The position numbers and the translations under genes were made by a program. From Patiria miniata (lineage: Eukaryota > Echinodermata > Asteroidea > Valvatida > Asterinidae), in the NCBI RefSeq assembly GCF_015706575.1, contig NW_024037056.1:10119176-10183175 (forward strand): a stretch of 64,000 bases of DNA. Reading direction: 5' to 3'. A model generated the notes under the pieces. It had not been told where the DNA came from and ran no database searches. It saw only the letters and a program-made list of their open reading frames with translations. Below are positions 13,501 through 20,692 of the stretch, piece after piece; position 1 is the stretch's first letter, and every line of letters starts with the position of its first letter.

Positions 13501-14321
13501 CTTACACTGGCATGCTACGCCACAGTTACAGTAAAAGTGATCACAAACGGAAGGGAGGAGGGTGAACAAGATAAATACGAAGAAGAATTGAAGGTATAAT
13601 TACCGACTTACGCAAGTCTGTAAATGCAGTTAGCCTTTCAAACAAAATCAGACGCGGATCCGGGGCCGGGGGCGGTTTGGGGGTCAAAACCCCCAGCTCT
13701 TTCAAACTCTTTTTTTAGTTCCATAGAAGTTCCTAACATAATGCTAACACCCCCACCCCCGCTCTGACAACCAAAAACAACTATACTGGTATCAATATAC
13801 GCCTGTGGCCAAAATACGGAAAGAGCCTGCTGGGTAATACGGGGGTATTTGTAGCCTACACTAGTCTGAAATATAGTGTTAATAATCGTCGTATTGGAAC
13901 AGCGCCCCCATTGAAAGTATGGTGCGCCCCTCCCCCCCCCCTATTGATTTTGCGGTGCCAAGTGTCCGGACAAAAATAACATGTCTATATTTCAGTATTG
14001 ATTTGCTGATGAACCCCCCCCCCCCTTGCAAAAAAATCCTTGATCTGCCCCTGAAATGTTTGAATGATGATTCTCCAATTCATGTTCGTTATATAAATAT
14101 AACAGAATGATTCCAGACTGCAACCGTTTCATGATTCACATGTAACATCAGCCATATTACGTCGGGGTACAATACCTGATTGAGAGGTAAACAAAAACGG
14201 TGTTTCCCTGTCTTTTTTTTCTCAGAATGGTGCCCTGCAGAGTGGACTAGAAGGAGCGTATAACAAAGGATACGATGGCGAATATAAGCTAGGGACCAAG
14301 ACGGATCTCACCGAGCTCTAA
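1208..14321 (+). CDS. OATP-1: organic anion transporter (SLCO/OATP family), 11 coding exons, 645 aa
   Basis: Exons: 1208-1557, 2636-2841, 6256-6543, 7442-7606, 8156-8351, 9234-9387, 10334-10509, 10944-11005, 11783-11931, 13498-13593, 14226-14321 (TAA). All introns are GT..AG and the joined frame is open throughout. OATPs are MFS-type plasma-membrane carriers that move amphipathic organic anions such as steroid conjugates, prostanoids, thyroid hormones and xenobiotics. Family marks: the core signature EWIGAWWMGF in exon 3, YIDD after helix 4, FFFFPKEMD after helix 6, and a Kazal-like extracellular loop with ten cysteines in exons 6-7. Hydrophobic stretches fit the usual 12 helices, and length is typical (about 600-720 aa). 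The ATG is the first in the exon that begins at 1136. Intron 8 uses a weak donor (GTGATT at 11006). The C-terminus DLTEL fits a class I PDZ ligand. Family is certain; subfamily and substrate cannot be told. Confidence 0.93.
1558..2635. other. OATP-1 intron 1
   Basis: Apart from the TIR element at about 1841-2521 it holds nothing recognisable. A CA-rich run and pyrimidine-rich tract precede the acceptor at 2635. Confidence 0.6.
1841..2521. mobile_element. Non-autonomous element with terminal inverted repeats
   Basis: The left end (GGCCCCCTTTACAC..GGGCTGCGACC) recurs inverted at the right end (GGTCGCAGCCCAGTGTAAA..GGGGG, about 2492-2520). The interior is rich in inverted GCGACC/GGTCGC motifs and gives accidental open frames on both strands that resemble nothing known. 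It lies in OATP-1 intron 1. Confidence 0.6.
2636..2841 (+). CDS. OATP-1 exon 2
   Basis: Residues 117-186: the extracellular loop between TM3 and TM4 with a cysteine pair (VCDAG..EKC), then TM4 (EMWALLLGQAIMGFAYGP) and the family motif LTYIDDQVKG. Acceptor CCCAG at 2635, donor G|GTGAGT. Confidence 0.92.
2885..3520. mobile_element. Foldback element
   Basis: The left arm starts GCGCCTCAAAAGTGGACAAC at 2890; the right arm ends with its inverse (GTTGTCCACTTTTGGCGC, about 3497-3514). TGCTAGCAGAAA-type motifs recur inverted inside both arms, and the centre (3120-3270) is itself an inverted repeat of AAGTCAACTCG motifs. Confidence 0.6.
3562..3775 (-). mobile_element. SINE family C, minus strand, head lost
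   Basis: On the minus strand a body shared with 42657-42850, 45749-46042 and 50890-51146 ends in a (TAAA)n tail (TTTA run, about 3562-3586). Shared marks on the + strand are GAGAGAAGACA, GGAGGAAAA and CCACGGAATCAGGTAGGGAC. The tRNA-like head is missing. Confidence 0.65.
4200..4508 (-). mobile_element. TIR element, inverted partner of 11252-11580
   Basis: Starts TTAAAGCCGTTCTCAGGTCG and matches the reverse complement of 11252-11580 over most of its length, for example CAGCTTGATCCTGAAAAGTC against GACTTTTCAAGATCAAGCTG. Its far end is truncated, so only one TIR remains. Confidence 0.65.
4878..5364. repeat. Tandem duplication, unit about 250 bp, two copies
   Basis: The copy at about 4878-5125 is followed by a diverged copy at about 5132-5364. 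Both hold CTTTTGCCCGAACCAGTTTT, GATACCCTCAACGAAA and AAGAACTTGTTACAA in the same order. It is non-coding. Confidence 0.75.
5490..5801 (-). pseudogene. LINE reverse-transcriptase C-terminal remnant
   Basis: The minus-strand frame reads NGHCYIAKEQVVSDLICW, then YVDTVCNDV, then TTAMADKRVWKSLV. This follows the C-terminal pattern of many LINE ORF2 proteins (GHC.R...Q.VSDLL.W, then a tYvD..L.D block, then AM.DR..W). Only about 100 residues survive and the reverse-transcriptase core is absent, so it is a 5'-truncated insertion lying antisense in OATP-1 intron 2. Confidence 0.6.
6256..6543 (+). CDS. OATP-1 exon 3 (signature exon)
   Basis: Residues 186-282: TM5 (LLLTGGSTATLVGYGQAFLF), an extracellular segment, then the OATP core signature EWIGAWWMGF opening TM6, ending FFFFPKEMD and an acidic/basic cytosolic loop. 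The D-x-R that normally precedes the signature W is replaced by TKE. Acceptor GTCAG at 6255, donor AAG|GTGAGT. Confidence 0.92.
6650..7124. mobile_element. hAT-like non-autonomous element with 8-bp target duplication
   Basis: Element ends are CAGTGATG... and ...CATCACTG, flanked by a perfect 8-bp direct repeat GTTCATCC (6642-6649 and 7125-7132). hAT transposons make 8-bp duplications and often have CAG-type ends. Both subterminal regions carry many degenerate GGACTCG motifs. It has no coding capacity and fills much of OATP-1 intron 3 (6544-7441). Confidence 0.85.
7442..7606 (+). CDS. OATP-1 exon 4
   Basis: Residues 282-337: the conserved cytosolic DFLQVSKRVGTN leading into TM7 (FIFMIILVGNIFDLAVAASF) and the following loop. 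165 nt, the same length in all three genes. Acceptor GTCAG at 7441, donor G|GTAAGT. Confidence 0.92.
7607..8155. other. OATP-1 intron 4
   Basis: T-rich sequence with no recognisable element. A pyrimidine tract precedes the acceptor AATAG at 8155. Confidence 0.6.
8156..8351 (+). CDS. OATP-1 exon 5
   Basis: Residues 337-402: TM8 (IIIMPGALLGNIGGGLIV), the KKLKLTSKGCG loop and TM9 (VVVFNIIVMACIPGVYFL), ending at the base of the Kazal loop. 196 nt in all three paralogues. Donor AG|GTGAGG. Confidence 0.92.
8352..9233. other. OATP-1 intron 5
   Basis: AT-rich in its 3' half, with imperfect repeats of AAAGAACGAT and GAACGACAG (about 8810-8910). No gene or transposon was recognised. Confidence 0.55.
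9234..9387 (+). CDS. OATP-1 exon 6 (Kazal-like domain, first part)
   Basis: Residues 402-453 hold six cysteines (NPC..DCTC..PVC..TPCFAGC), the Kazal-like part of the large fifth extracellular loop, with N-glycosylation sequons NQT and NIT. It ends in phase 0 at ACG|GTAGGT. Confidence 0.92.
9388..10333. other. OATP-1 intron 6
   Basis: Holds the TACTCG-rich element at about 9515-9950. The remainder (9951-10333) shows nothing recognisable before the acceptor ACAG at 10333. Confidence 0.55.
9515..9950. mobile_element. Element rich in GTACTCGTACTCG motifs, hAT-like ends
   Basis: Degenerate GTACTCG arrays flank a central spacer. The left end reads TGTTGTAGTACTCG and the right end is the inverse (CGACTACAACACTTG), resembling the ends of the element at 6650-7124. 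No clear 8-bp duplication was seen, so the assignment is by resemblance only. Confidence 0.5.
10334..10509 (+). CDS. OATP-1 exon 7 (Kazal-like domain end and TM10)
   Basis: Residues 454-512: four further cysteines (YTGCAC..GKC..EPC), completing the ten-cysteine pattern of the OATP fifth loop, with the sequon NAT. TM10 follows (MIYFACIFLFCIVFFGTV), then NPLVIMTLR. Donor AG|GTAATG. Confidence 0.92.
10510..10943. other. OATP-1 intron 7
   Basis: No gene, transposon or tandem repeat recognised. Confidence 0.55.
10944..11005 (+). CDS. OATP-1 exon 8
   Basis: Residues 512-533, cytosolic: RCVENDKTYALGVQSFFGRA, matching the family block ALGxQ....RaLG. 62 nt in all three paralogues. The donor G|GTGATT is weak, whereas the paralogues have GTAAAC and GTAAGA. 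Confidence 0.88.
11006..11782. other. OATP-1 intron 8
   Basis: Holds the TIR element at 11252-11580. A poly-T stretch follows the donor. Confidence 0.55.
11252..11580 (+). mobile_element. TIR element (about 330 bp)
   Basis: The left end TTAAGCCGGCATCAGGTCGA and the right end (GTCTACCTGAGGCTAACTTTA) are imperfect inverted repeats. A truncated inverted copy lies at 4200-4508 in intron 2 of the same gene. It is non-coding. Confidence 0.65.
11783..11931 (+). CDS. OATP-1 exon 9
   Basis: Residues 533-582: GFLPAPLYFGAAIEGACILD, the family block around TM11 (human members have G.iPgPi.fG..iD..C), an extracellular loop with two cysteines (ECGVAGDC) and the start of TM12. The first 91 bases are nearly identical to OATP-2 (six differences, all synonymous). 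Confidence 0.92.
11973..12105. repeat. (TCACAAGTC)n minisatellite
   Basis: About ten imperfect 10-11-bp units of CAAGTCCATCA / CAAGTCAATCA. The same motif forms a larger array in the equivalent intron of OATP-3 (54055-54710). Confidence 0.8.
12590..12960. repeat. GC-rich interspersed repeat with hairpin
   Basis: Part of it (about 12640-12840) recurs inverted at 46856-47012: TAAGGGGCGTGGC, GGACGCGGAACGCGC and GTCCAATTA on the other strand. A hairpin lies at about 12838-12901, with GACGCCATGTT and AACATGGCGTC as arms. Family unknown. Confidence 0.6.
13360..13430 (+). mobile_element. Possible tRNA-derived fragment
   Basis: A B-box-like GGTTCAAACCTCC follows a TAGGCTCAGTGG A-box-like motif, with AGTGG/CCACT closing a short stem. 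It is too short and degenerate for a working tRNA. Confidence 0.35.
13498..13593 (+). CDS. OATP-1 exon 10
   Basis: Residues 583-614: TM12 (VLTLACYATVTVKVI) and the start of the charged cytosolic tail (NGREEGEQDKYEEELK). Phase 0 on both sides. Confidence 0.9.
13649..14053. mobile_element. Degenerate G-rich/C-rich TIR element
   Basis: The left end CAGACGCGGATCCGGGG and the right end (GATCTGCCCCTG) are imperfect inverted repeats. Poly-C runs lie inside. Its ends resemble those of the elements at 15181-15446 and 63939-64000 (GGGCGGATCC). No target duplication was found. It lies in OATP-1 intron 10. Confidence 0.45.
14226..14321 (+). CDS. OATP-1 exon 11 and stop
   Basis: Residues 615-645: hydrophilic cytosolic tail with YNKGYD, a motif shared with the paralogues (YNRGYD, DNKGYD). 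It ends DLTEL then TAA, with T at -2 and L at 0 as in a class I PDZ ligand. Acceptor CTCAG at 14225. Confidence 0.9.
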   Translation, partial: NGALQSGLEGAYNKGYDGEYKLGTKTDLTEL

Positions 14322-15180
14322 TTCGATCAAGATCACCTTGGGAGAATACAAAGAAATTAACTTCAATTGTGTTCATTGCAGATGTTAACAAGATGTTTGT
14401 TTTTAGAAAATTGTCCAGAGAGGAATATATTACTTGTGCCCGCCGAGGGGTTTTAAGTCACGGCAATCCAAAATTTGTTTAAAAAAGATGACCTATCAAT
14501 GAAGGCTTGGGACTAATACAGCCATAATTGTAATTGTGGGAAACTACCTGCTCATCACCAATGTGAACATTAACTTGGGGGTAATCCATCAAACGGCTAT
14601 CCGATATTTTCTTGTTTGACAATTCAGTCGTGGGAAGACTTGAAAAGCTGGCGGTGAGATTTTATTTTTGCAGGATAACTACAAGTACACTCCATATTAT
14701 TTGAACAAAATCCTCCACAGGTGCCCATTTGTTTGTTCATCCTTGACCTAAAAATATATGTTGATTTATTTTTCTTTACAATTCACGTTGCGCAAGTATA
14801 GGTATGGGTAAAATCGAACTCGTTTGTGTGCAGTATGGGCGGCCATTCATGCATACTAAAAAAATATAGCAGTAATAAAAAAAAACACTCCTCAAAAATA
14901 ACTCTGTACAATAAATAACTGTAGACTTCAAACTCTGTGGTCCAACTTGCATAAATTCTAGAACAGAATTTCACGGGTGAATTCACTTGAGTTTACTAGG
15001 GCAGTATTTTTTAGTGTTCCATAACGCGTGGGAAAAAAAGAGGTGCAAGTTTGGTTAGGCATGCGCAGTCTCTTGAAGCGTTTTATCATTGTATTAAAGA
15101 GTAAAAACGAAATGCAGTACTGTAGTTAATATTTGGAGATGTAGGCGTACGAAAATCGAAACTTTATATCATGCTGGAAA
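14322..15180 (+). other. OATP-1 3' UTR and downstream flank
   Basis: No coding sequence. AATAAA at 14874-14879, about 550 bases after the stop, and a second AATAAA near 14909 are candidate poly(A) signals. Confidence 0.5.
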
Positions 15181-15446
15181 CGAGGGCGGATCGGGGGGGG
15201 GGCCAACGGGGCCATCCCCCCCCCCAAAAAAGTGACGTCGAACAAAAATTAAGGCACTGCGTAAACCACCATGTTAAGTTCCTCAAAAAGACTAGGTTAA
15301 AGTGGTCAGAAATAGCCTCACATCGCACCACATCTAGAATCCCTTAGGCGACCCCCGAACCTCACCCCGTAATTTTTTTGGACCCACTTTTTGGGGGACC
15401 AACATATTTTGGGGGCCCCAAAAATTGTGTTCTGGATCCGCCCTTG
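15181..15446. mobile_element. hAT-like MITE with perfect 8-bp target duplication
   Basis: Ends CGAGGGCGGATC and GATCCGCCCTTG are inverted repeats; the flanks carry the 8-bp direct repeat GCTGGAAA (15173-15180 and 15447-15454). 266 bp, G/C-homopolymer rich, non-coding. It has been split by no other insertion. Confidence 0.85.
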
Positions 15447-15615
15447 GCTGGAAATGGAAGAAAGTGACCTTTTTATGGTGCTGAAAATGGTCATGAGATA
15501 ATGGAGAAGGGGCTTTCGAAGAGGAGAGGATAATCTGAATTAACATAAATATCGGAGGGAAGTAATGAAGATTGTACAAACTGTAACAGTTTTAATGCAA
15601 AAAAAAGAAGAGTTA

Positions 15616-15982
15616 GGCCAATAAAAAAAGTCTCCGGTTTCTGGTATGCGCGCGCGTCGCCGTAGCCATGCGCGTCGGCAAAATGAAACAGTTTTTTTTT
15701 CAATGAAAGATGATGTCTCAAAACCGCCAAACTCACTGGTTTGACTGGAATCCTGCTACTGCACAATTTTAACGTGTTTTTAGATGGGGTTATGATCGAG
15801 AATAAGCTTTATGTGGCCTCTCTGGACTCCCATATATTTGCACTAAGTTTAGTCGGGCACCATTTGCAGTCATCAGCCGACATTTAAAGCAAAAAAGTCA
15901 GGTAAAAAAAAAAAAGCCGCGTCGCCGCACCACGTTTTGGACAAGCTCCATACCAGAAACCGGAGACTTATTTTTTTTGGCC
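15616..15982. mobile_element. Harbinger-like MITE, copy 1
   Basis: Long TIRs: GGCCAATAAAAAAAGTCTCC...GGTATG on the left and the inverse (CATACCAGAAACCGGAGACT...GGCC) on the right. It is flanked by TTA on both sides (15613-15615, 15983-15985), as for PIF/Harbinger 3-bp duplications. A closely similar copy lies at 59017-59391. Confidence 0.8.
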
Positions 15983-16538
15983 TTATGGTACAAACAAGAA
16001 CATCGTTTTGTGAAGGGATTTCACACACACAAATTACCAACGGTGACTTTGCATTGATCCTCTAAACTGCATTGAAATGAACCAGTATTTACAACCGTAG
16101 ATCCAATTGTGGAATCTCAGGACCCTCCGTGTCAACGATTAGTTTGACACACAAAATCTAAGGATAGGTTTGTGTGAGTTGCATGTGATCAATCATGCGA
16201 AAGTGTCTGTGGGGTCGCTATTGAAACTGCCCCGTGTGGGGTATTTTGTTAGGGCAAAGGAAAATTGGTGGAAACTGGTACGAGCCAGAACTGCCACGTC
16301 ATAAACTTGGCCTAGATTTGTCTCTGGTGGTGGTTTTTTTTATTGGAGTTATAATTACAGCTATGAGCTATAAAGGCTAGCATTTATTTACCCCAGCCAC
16401 TCACAAGGTCATCGAATTCTGTGTGTTTGTGTTAGTACACTTTGGATTGCTTTTTTTGTGCCTTTGCACGTACGCAGCTTTTAAATGTTTACAGCAACAT
16501 TTATACAAAATATACAGTTTTGGTGTTAACAATCTAGG

Positions 16539-17062
16539 TTTAAAGGGAAAATACAACATTTGCAAACATCAAAAAATAAAACTACCAAATCATTTTGAAA
16601 TACCTTGCTGGACTGTTAGTGAATGACAGTGTAAAGCATCCTGTAAAATCATGGCACCTGGTATACTGTCATTTTCAAGAAAAGTGGTATTTTTGTATCA
16701 ATTTCCAACGCTGATCGGCCGATCAGCGTTGGAAAAAAAACTGGCTTTTTTTCAAATACTGGCCCCAGTTGACCATCGCACTTGTTTGCAATTGATTACA
16801 CACTTATGAACGGGTACAAGCCAGCTAGACTGGTTCCCTGACCTTACAATTCCCCAATATATGCAAACTGCGCTGTTTCTTCTTAAATGGAGTCAGGGAA
16901 CCAGACTACAGGAAAATGATTGTTTTCTTGGTTTTTATAGCATTTTCGAACCCAAAACCTCAAAAAAGTCAGTGTAACTATATTTGCTATTTATTTCCAA
17001 CCCCCCAATTCCATCCATTTCTGAAAATTACAGCAAAAGCAAATGATGTATATTCCCTTTAA
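16539..17062. mobile_element. TIR element with internal palindromes
   Basis: The left end TTTAAAGGGAAAATACAACA and the right end (GATGTATATTCCCTTTAA) are inverted repeats. Inside lie a 34-bp perfect palindrome (16702-16735) and an inverted pair GACTGGTTCCCTGAC / GTCAGGGAACCAGAC (about 16828-16910). The right part recurs at 62783-62961. Confidence 0.65.
16702..16735. repeat. 34-bp perfect palindrome
   Basis: Centre GATCGG|CCGATC; the two 17-base halves are exact reverse complements without a spacer. Confidence 0.9.
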
Positions 17063-17269
17063 TTAAGATTCTGTTATGATTCTGATTTATGCGCGGGTGC
17101 ATGTCATCTGATTGATTCATAATTCACATTAATGTTCAAAATTATTTTGGTAAATTTATATATTTTGTAAGACTTTTAGGCAAATGCGAGGTTAGTTCGA
17201 AATAAACTGTTGTTTGTACGGTAGCAGATACCCAAGTATTCTGTACAGTTAACACTAGGCCTTTGGGGG

Positions 17270-17545
17270 AGTGTAGCCTTGTGGTTAGGGTGTGTGACTC
17301 ATGATCAGAGGGTCATAGGTTCGAATCCAGCCGCTGGCAATTATGTCGTGTCCTTGGGCAAGCTACTTCATCCCCACTTGTCTCTCTCCACCCAGGAGTA
17401 TAAATGGGAACCGGCATTCGCTGGGGAGTAACCTGCGATGGACTAGCATCGCATCCAGGGGGAACAGAAATACTCTCAGTTGTTTCATGTCACTGAAACC
17501 GGAGATAAACGCCGGCCTGATGGGCCACACTGGCTCGTGACAGAC
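17270..17545 (+). mobile_element. tRNA-derived SINE, family D
   Basis: A-box-like GTAGCCTTGTGG (17272-17284) and B-box GGTTCGAATCC (17318-17328). The body contains CACCCAGGAGTATAAATGGG and GCGATGGACTAGCATC. A diverged minus-strand copy lies at 48020-48250. Confidence 0.75.
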
Positions 17546-17870
17546 TTTACTAACACTAAGCCTACTTATGTCAAATTTATTATGGCTTATTTTGTACTTA
17601 TTCATAACCTGATCAGCGCTTTAAACCGATTCTCTTTCTGCCAGTTTATGAGAGAAGACAGGAAATTCATGTTTAAAGAGGAGGGGGGAATGGATGAAAC
17701 CCGGGAGCCACAAGTCAAAGTTAAAAGCATAAATGAATCAGATAGATTCAATCTGCCAAAATGGCCCTGACAGGTATGAAGCAAAGGTCATCACATATAC
17801 AAGGCGAGAGGAGCCCATTAGCTGAATTCTCTGAGAACACGAGAAAGTGTTAGTCTCTTTAAGACCTATA

Positions 17871-18323
17871 CAGGGTGGTGCAAAAAGAAGGAAACCCACT
17901 TTTGACAGGAATTTTTACCTACTTATCCAACTAATATGGTTGTTTTTAAATAATGTAGTGAAGTATAACTCTTCAACCATACGTGGTGAAAACTTGCAAG
18001 CATAGTGTTATTATGCTAATTTGAATACAAGTCACCAAAATAACTGTTGTCCACGTCTAAGTCTAGGGTAGTGTTTTTTTTCTTCAAATCAAGCTCCGGA
18101 GCTCAGTCAAGCGGATGGAATTAAGCAGTCCATAGACAAGCAGGTTTGGAACATGAAATGTATTAACTACCATATCTCAGAGACAAAGCATGCATTCGCA
18201 ATTAATTTTGTTGTCACTGATGTTCAATATTTTAATTCCATTAAATTGATTTTTTGAAATATGCTCAACAAGCAGGTGAAATTTGCTGTCAAAATTGGGT
18301 TTCTTTCTTTTTGCACCACCCTG
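17871..18323. mobile_element. Mariner-like foldback MITE, type 1
   Basis: The left end CAGGGTGGTGCAAAAAGAAG is preceded by TA and recurs inverted at the right end (CTTTTTGCACCACCCTG). TIRs starting CAGGG beside a TA target are typical of Tc1/mariner MITEs. A solo end of this type lies at 33615-33672. Confidence 0.75.
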
Positions 18324-18638
18324 CATAGCCTTCCCTACTCTTCTACGGGTTTCCACAATAATCCTTGATATGAGAAACATGCAAGCAGAAAGTGCATGGA
18401 AGACATAAGAGACTGTAATACATGGACAAGAACAGCACAGGAGAGAATGAAAAGGAGAATTGATGGAGCGGCCTTTCCAGTGGATTCAAATATGGCTGAT
18501 AGACGCCCCGTGCCTTTGCTTAACAAGGCATCTGTTAAGCAATCATGACCGCCAAACTAGGACCTTATCAGGTTTCTTCCTTCCCTACAGGTTCCTGGGG
18601 ATCTTTTTTGATGGATATTTGACTAAAGTTTTGCTCTA

Positions 18639-19131
18639 CAGGGTGAGTAAAAAAAAAGGAAACCCACATGTCAGACACCTTTTTAAATGAAGTTCTGTGT
18701 GTTACTTTCGAAATCTAGAATATGAAAGCCCAATTAATAAGCTTTCGTTTAGTACAAGAATCATTGAATAACTCATGTACTTTTCAAGCTACGGATTTTT
18801 AAACATAAACACGGTTTACAGTTCTGTCCACGGATCACCGAAAAAGTAAGTGTTCTGTCAGCAAAACGAAAACAATTCACACACATCCCTATGTGAACTG
18901 TTTTCGTTTTGCTGAAAGAACACATGCCTTTTTTTGTGATCCGTGGACAGAACCCTAAAACGGTGTTTGTGTTTCAAACTTAAAAAGTACATGAGTGATT
19001 TGAATGATTCTTGTACTAAAAGAAAGCTTATTAATTGGTCTTTTATATCCTAGATTTTGAAAGTGCTACATGCAGAACTTCATTTCAAAAGGTGTCTGAC
19101 ATGTGGGTTTCCTTTTTTTTTACTTACCCTG
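18639..19131. mobile_element. Mariner-like foldback MITE, type 2, copy 1
   Basis: Almost the whole 493 bp is one inverted repeat centred near 18890. Ends are CAGGGTGAGTAAAA and TTTTACTTACCCTG, flanked by TA on both sides (18637-18638, 19132-19133). The arms share TGATCCGTGGACAGAAC. A second copy lies in OATP-2 intron 10. Confidence 0.85.
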
Positions 19132-19133
19132 TA

Positions 19134-19780
19134 TCCTATATTCATAAGAGCTTAAAATCCACCTGACCTGAAGGAATATATTGTCTTTCCTTTCATACAC
19201 GAATCCCTCTAAGGGAGGAAGCGTGGCAAATCCTGTAGGATCTGATATGGTTGTTCTTAAGGGATTTGCTGTCCGGCTTGAAGTAGTTGTGCTTCACTGT
19301 GATTTGTGTTGGACATTTTTGGGTTAACATCCTTGTTTTGACAAATCATCAGAGCAAATGCGTTGCCGGGTAGCAGGGATCGCACCTGTTATTGTCAAAA
19401 GTGTTGACACTGCTGTGTGTGTCAAGTTCAAAGTCTCTTTTGTACACCAACCAAAAATCCAATTATGAAATGCAGGTGACTATGTTAACGCATTTAAATC
19501 AAGCACTTTGGGACAATCTGCCTTTCAAATCCGCTTTCAGAGGAAAAACCGCCGAAAATCTTACCCTTCGTACCTTGGGCGAAAAGTACGAATGCTTAAA
19601 CACCCCCCAAAAATGTGAACTGGACTGAGAATAAATATTATGCAAGCTAAATTTGAAAAAAAGGTATGACTGTCTTGTAATCTGGGTGACAATATGTCAG
19701 TAACAGTGATCTTGTCACGAAATTGGCCGATCAGATTCGTGATGTGAGGCAGTCGCAGTGCGCAGGCGCTGACGAATAGA
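19134..19780. other. Intergenic, no element recognised
   Basis: Moderately AT-rich, with no gene, tRNA or repeat family identified. It leads into the putative OATP-2 promoter. Confidence 0.45.
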
Positions 19781-19794
19781 GTTAACTTCCTCAA

Positions 19795-19990
19795 CCAATC
19801 AGGAGCCAAGGGGCGTGGTTCCAGTCGAGTGCCGAGTAACGGGTGGTGGTGATAGGGTCGAACGATTAATTTCAACAGCAAGTACCGATTTTCACCATTA
19901 GACACCACTCGCTTAAGCTGAACATCTAAGCCTCTAGTCGCGTCGTGAACACATCGGATACAGCCAGGATATTTCTCGTACTTGCAACAG
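19795..19990 (+). promoter_or_regulatory. Putative OATP-2 promoter and non-coding first exon
   Basis: A CCAATC box (19795-19800) and a GC-box-like GGGGCGTGG (19810-19818) lie close together in a locally GC-rich stretch. About 170 bases on, a good splice donor (CAACAG|GTAACT, boundary 19990/19991) could pair with the acceptor TTTTGCAG at 20286 that opens the ATG exon. The transcription start is not visible. This is inference from position and motifs. Confidence 0.45.
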
Positions 19991-20286
19991 GTAACTTTTC
20001 TTTGTGATGGTGTATTTATTATTCTATGAGGAAGGTGTTTTTGTTTTATGTTAATGATGACATTCCTAATGAAAAACCATAAGAATTCTAATATTCCTGT
20101 TTTACCAACTTTGTAGAAAAACAATTACAATGAAAAACGAAAAAAGGAGAAAACACCAAGTGATGAAATACCAAACCTTATCAACGCCACAGTTTGGCTT
20201 TGGGCTTCGATTGAGGTTACAACGACCCCTTGTTGAGGGCACTGATGGATATGAATTAAGTTTACCGTTTTATTTCTATTTTGCAG

Positions 20287-20692
20287 ACTTTGAACTACAG
20301 ACCGGTGCGTGTATCGTGTCCACGTCGTGACCGTGCAGCTTCAATCAAACCATGGGTTTCTTCAATCGCCCGGTGGCCTTCGGCTTCTGCTTCGCTCTGT
20401 TCACCTGTGTCCAAGTCACAGTGGGGCTCTACATAGCAGGTGTCTTGACCACTTTGGAGAAGCAGTACCGGATCACTACCTCCGTGGCGGGGTTGGTGCT
20501 TTCCACCAGTGATTTTGCTAGTCTCGTCTCGATCCCGTTGGTGTCGTACGTCGGGTCGTCGATGCACCGGCCGCGTATTGTAGGCGTCCTCGGCCTCCTG
20601 ACTGCAGTTGGCGGAATCTTGAGCGGAATGCCGCACATTTTGTATCCGTCTTACAGGGACGGGGAGGCGATTCAAGCTGGGAATGGCACGAG
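20287..20692 (+). CDS. OATP-2 exon 1 (5' UTR 20287-20351, coding 20352-20692)
   Basis: The acceptor TTTTGCAG ends at 20286. The coding part gives MGFFNRPVAFGFCFALFTC and residues 1-114 with TM1-TM3, collinear with OATP-1. Donor AG|GTAAGC. Confidence 0.92.

Noticed and set aside
18595..18640. Sequence after CCCTACAG resembling the GIFFGLK part of exon 9 (GTTCCTGGGGATCTTTTTTG)
   Set aside because: The likeness covers about 20 bases only, without the upstream block GFLPAPLYFG, so chance is more likely than a decayed fourth OATP.
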